From NCBI RefSeq assembly GCF_000340215.1, contig NW_006921535.1:1430483-1494482 (forward strand): a stretch of 64,000 nucleotides of DNA, written 5' to 3'. Shown here piece by piece: positions 61,668 to 64,000 of this stretch; within the stretch, counting starts at the first letter, position 1, and each line of letters begins with the position of its first letter. The DNA comes from Pseudocercospora fijiensis CIRAD86 (lineage: Eukaryota; Ascomycota; Dothideomycetes; Mycosphaerellales; Mycosphaerellaceae). Both the position numbers and the translations under genes were made by a program. The notes beneath the pieces are model-generated. The model ran no database searches. It was given only the letters and a program-made list of their open reading frames with translations, and was not told the DNA's origin.

Positions 61668-64000
61668 CTACTCGCGAATCGTGCCCCACTGCCTATTCAT
61701 TCCACCGCTGCGGTGAAGCCCACCAGCACCGGATCTTTGAGCTCCGCCTAGGCTTTGGCTATATCCGTGTCCACCTCTTCCAGCCTGTAAGCTCTGCCTC
61801 ACAATGGCTTCCGCAGCAGCCGCGGCAGCCAGTCTTTCCTTCTGCCTGCTGCGATCTTTGAGGTATCGTTCTGCTTCAGGTCTCATTCGGAGAATTCGCA
61901 AAATCATGTCGTCGTTTGGATCGGCTTGTGCTCCCTTCCTCTTCTCTTCTTTGGCTTGTCGAATTGTGCCCAAGTTGCGACGTTGGAGAATGCTCTTGCT
62001 TCGTCTTGTACTGCCAAGGTTTGGCGAGTGGAAGCCGGCAGGTGCGGAGAGGCGGTTGAGTTGTTGTGCTTCTTGCTGTTGACGGATTGCAGTGGCTGAG
62101 GCCATGGCTTCTGAGGTGCGAATGAGGTTATCAGTCGACTCGAAGTAGAAGAATGCAAGGTTCTGCAGGTCATGGTATTTTGGTGATTTGAGGACGTCAG
62201 CAGGTACTCCATCGGCGACTCGACGCTCGTGGTCGAAGGCGTTGAAGAATTCATATAGAATCTGAAACCGAAGTCAGCATATCATCGGCAGCTCCAAACA
62301 GTGAGATGGCTGCTCACCTGCAACCACTTGTAGACCACGTCCACCTCAGCTTGGGTCAGTGGTCTCTGCGTAGAAGGCTTGTCGCTCAATGGCGGCACCA
62401 GGAGACCCTCAATCGTGACCAACACTTCCTTCCACAGCCTGGTCATGACCATAATCATTGCGCTGTCTGTGAGCGTCTGCTTCATGATCGCAAAGTTATC
62501 ATCGAAGTATTGAAGCAGTGGCTTGAGCGCATTGGAGGCCGACTCCTGTATGCTTGCTGTCACTGCTGGTGGTGTAGCCACGTTCATCGGACGTCCTGTA
62601 TAATTACTGGATACCTTGCTGAAGTAGCCTCCGATCTTGCTCATGCCCATGCTGGTGATCGTGGAAGCGGTGGAAGTAGAAGTGAGAGCACGCAGCGTGC
62701 GTCGAGACAGACATTGCTGAATGTAAGCGTTCAGCTTGTCAGTGATCTTGCGTGTCATGTCGCGCTCTGCTCGTTTAAGCGTTCTGAATGCTTTGCCAAA
62801 GTAGAATTGAATATCATCGCGCTCGCCTTCCATGGTTACTCGTACCAAAACGCGGCCTTGTGTGTCGAGATCAAGCCAGTACTCGCGAGGAAGGTAATCG
62901 TTGAAGTGGTTTGGATCCAGCTTCAAGCTCGTTCGCCCTAGACAATCATGGTCGCCGAGCGCATCCCAGTCCCAGACTGTGGCAATGATGTTCAGTGGAC
63001 CTGTAGTCAGAATGTCGACAGTCTCATCCCATCGAGGATTTAATGACTGGTAGACAGTTCTAGTCTTTGCTAATCGTTTCTGATACTCATCACCCAGCAC
63101 GACATATGGATCACTCAAGCCGTTCATGTCACCGGCTTTCAGATCCTCGGCTTCGATAATCTTGATGGTGAACATGCACTTGTTCTCGCCTCGCTTCCTG
63201 GCATTCGGAGGTGGTGGCGGTTCGTATCTGTTGATCGCTTTCACACAGTCTTCCGTATTCATCTCACGCTCAACACGATCAAGCTGAAGTGTCGCATACT
63301 CGATATCGTTGATTTTGACGAAGCTCTCGGGATAGAAGTTGAAGGGCTCAATTTTTTGCGTCAGACTGCCTGTTGCCCATACATCACGAGCGGCGGAAAT
63401 CCACTTCTCTTTTTGGGTCTGCTGCGCTCGTGCTTCTTGTTCTGGTGTCTGTCGATCCATTTCGCGGGCAAACTTGGTCTCGAGAAGTTCGCAGTACCTG
63501 GCCACTCCCTTTCCAATGGATTTGCTGATGGCCGTCATAAACTTCGCGTAGTGCAAGTCGTTATCCCACTTGAGCTTGATGACTTGATCTATGCTCTGGT
63601 TGAAGATGTGATAAACGTCGATAACGCTTTGAGAGTGTCGTTCGTCGTTGCTTGGCGGATCACCGCGCTCTTTTGACGCAGCATCCTGCCGCACCTGGAA
63701 CTCGTCGTGAGCCACAGCACCTTCGATCCAGTCCAGAAGTTTGCTGTCTGTCATACTGATCCATCGCCACACGAATTCCTGTAGTAGGTCTTCGATCTTG
63801 AATTCGAACTCTCGCCCAGGCAATGCTTGTGTATATACCCCACGAATGGCGACTAGCTCTCCATACAGCTCGAAGCCATCCTGCACGGGCACTTCTTCGC
63901 CTTTCTTCCTGGTCAATTCAAGTATTCGTGCAACAAGTTCCTTGGCATCACTTGAGAATGATGGCAAGATCTCTTCCATCAAGACTTGAAGCGGCCTCAC
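61668..64000 (-). CDS. Munc13-like C2-domain protein (partial, 5' end outside window)
   Basis: Two visible exons, 62318-64000 (continues past the right edge) and 61668-62261, with a 56 bp intron; 758 residues are visible. An MHD1-like helical region lies at about visible residues 65-170 (LLQEFVWRWISMTDSKLLDWIEGAV, VIKLKWDNDLHYAKFMTAI). A C2 domain follows at about 275-400 (MFTIKIIEAEDLKAGDMNGLSDPYV, RWDETVD, VWDWDALGDHDCLG) with the calcium-site Asp residues of loops 1 and 3. An MHD2-like region includes NALKPLLQYFDDNFAIM. The second exon gives ILYEFFNAFDHERRVADGVP, then a basic, Gly/Arg-rich disordered tail ending NRQWGTIRE. Fission-yeast relatives are Ync13 and Git1, which act in vesicle tethering at the plasma membrane and in glucose/cAMP signalling. 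Identification by domain layout. Confidence 0.88.

Noticed and set aside
62306..62941. 211-codon plus-strand ORF at the right end
   Set aside because: Antisense shadow of the Munc13-like coding exon.

Overview
The window reads as nuclear DNA of a filamentous ascomycete. Genes are split by 47-177 bp introns with GT/AG ends and CTAAC/CTGAC-like branch sites, and spacers are short. Repeats carry repeat-induced point mutation (RIP): CpA/TpG are depleted, TpA is in excess, and relic ORFs are full of TAG/TAA. The gene set (neutral trehalase, Kin4-type kinase, cerato-platanin, secreted GH31 enzymes) and the sharp split between gene-rich sequence and RIP islands suggest a plant-associated Dothideomycete. 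That placement is an inference.

Layout. 1-430 is the edge of a RIP-degraded repeat. 1066-30471 is gene-rich: a disordered hypothetical protein, cyclophilin-40, neutral trehalase (4 exons), an SH3 protein of the Lsb1/Pin3 type, phosphoinositide phospholipase C, a secreted GH31 enzyme of the sulfoquinovosidase type, a deleted FAD-monooxygenase pseudogene, Kin4 kinase, two adjacent single-pass membrane proteins, and a Ccc2-type copper ATPase. 30645-34075 is a RIP-killed Tc1/mariner element with intact TIRs and a TA target duplication, followed by a short TIR element. 34702-37425 is low in genes and holds a degenerate minisatellite broken by two insertions, one of them gag-like. 37498-46325 is gene-rich again: a coiled-coil membrane protein, a short-chain dehydrogenase, a histidine protein methyltransferase (Hpm1) and a secreted GH31 alpha-glucosidase. 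46727-57542 is a nested transposon island: a PIF/Harbinger element (TAA duplication, Myb-like ORF plus DDE transposase) split by a 7.1 kb Ty3/gypsy chromovirus (198 bp LTRs, ATTGC duplication). 58082-64000 returns to genes: cerato-platanin, two small unknown proteins, and the 3' part of a Munc13-like C2 protein that runs off the right edge.

Functional links. There are no bacterial-type operons. Themes are carbohydrate use (trehalase, two GH31 enzymes), lipid and membrane signalling (PLC, Munc13-like, Kin4, SH3 protein), copper supply to the secretory pathway (Ccc2), protein folding and modification (Cyp40, Hpm1), and a secreted plant-interaction protein (cerato-platanin) about 0.5 kb from the transposon island. 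The best leads for novelty are the sulfoquinovosidase-like secreted GH31, the two-ORF mariner-type element, the nested island with both target duplications readable, and the repeat mosaic at 36-37.4 kb.
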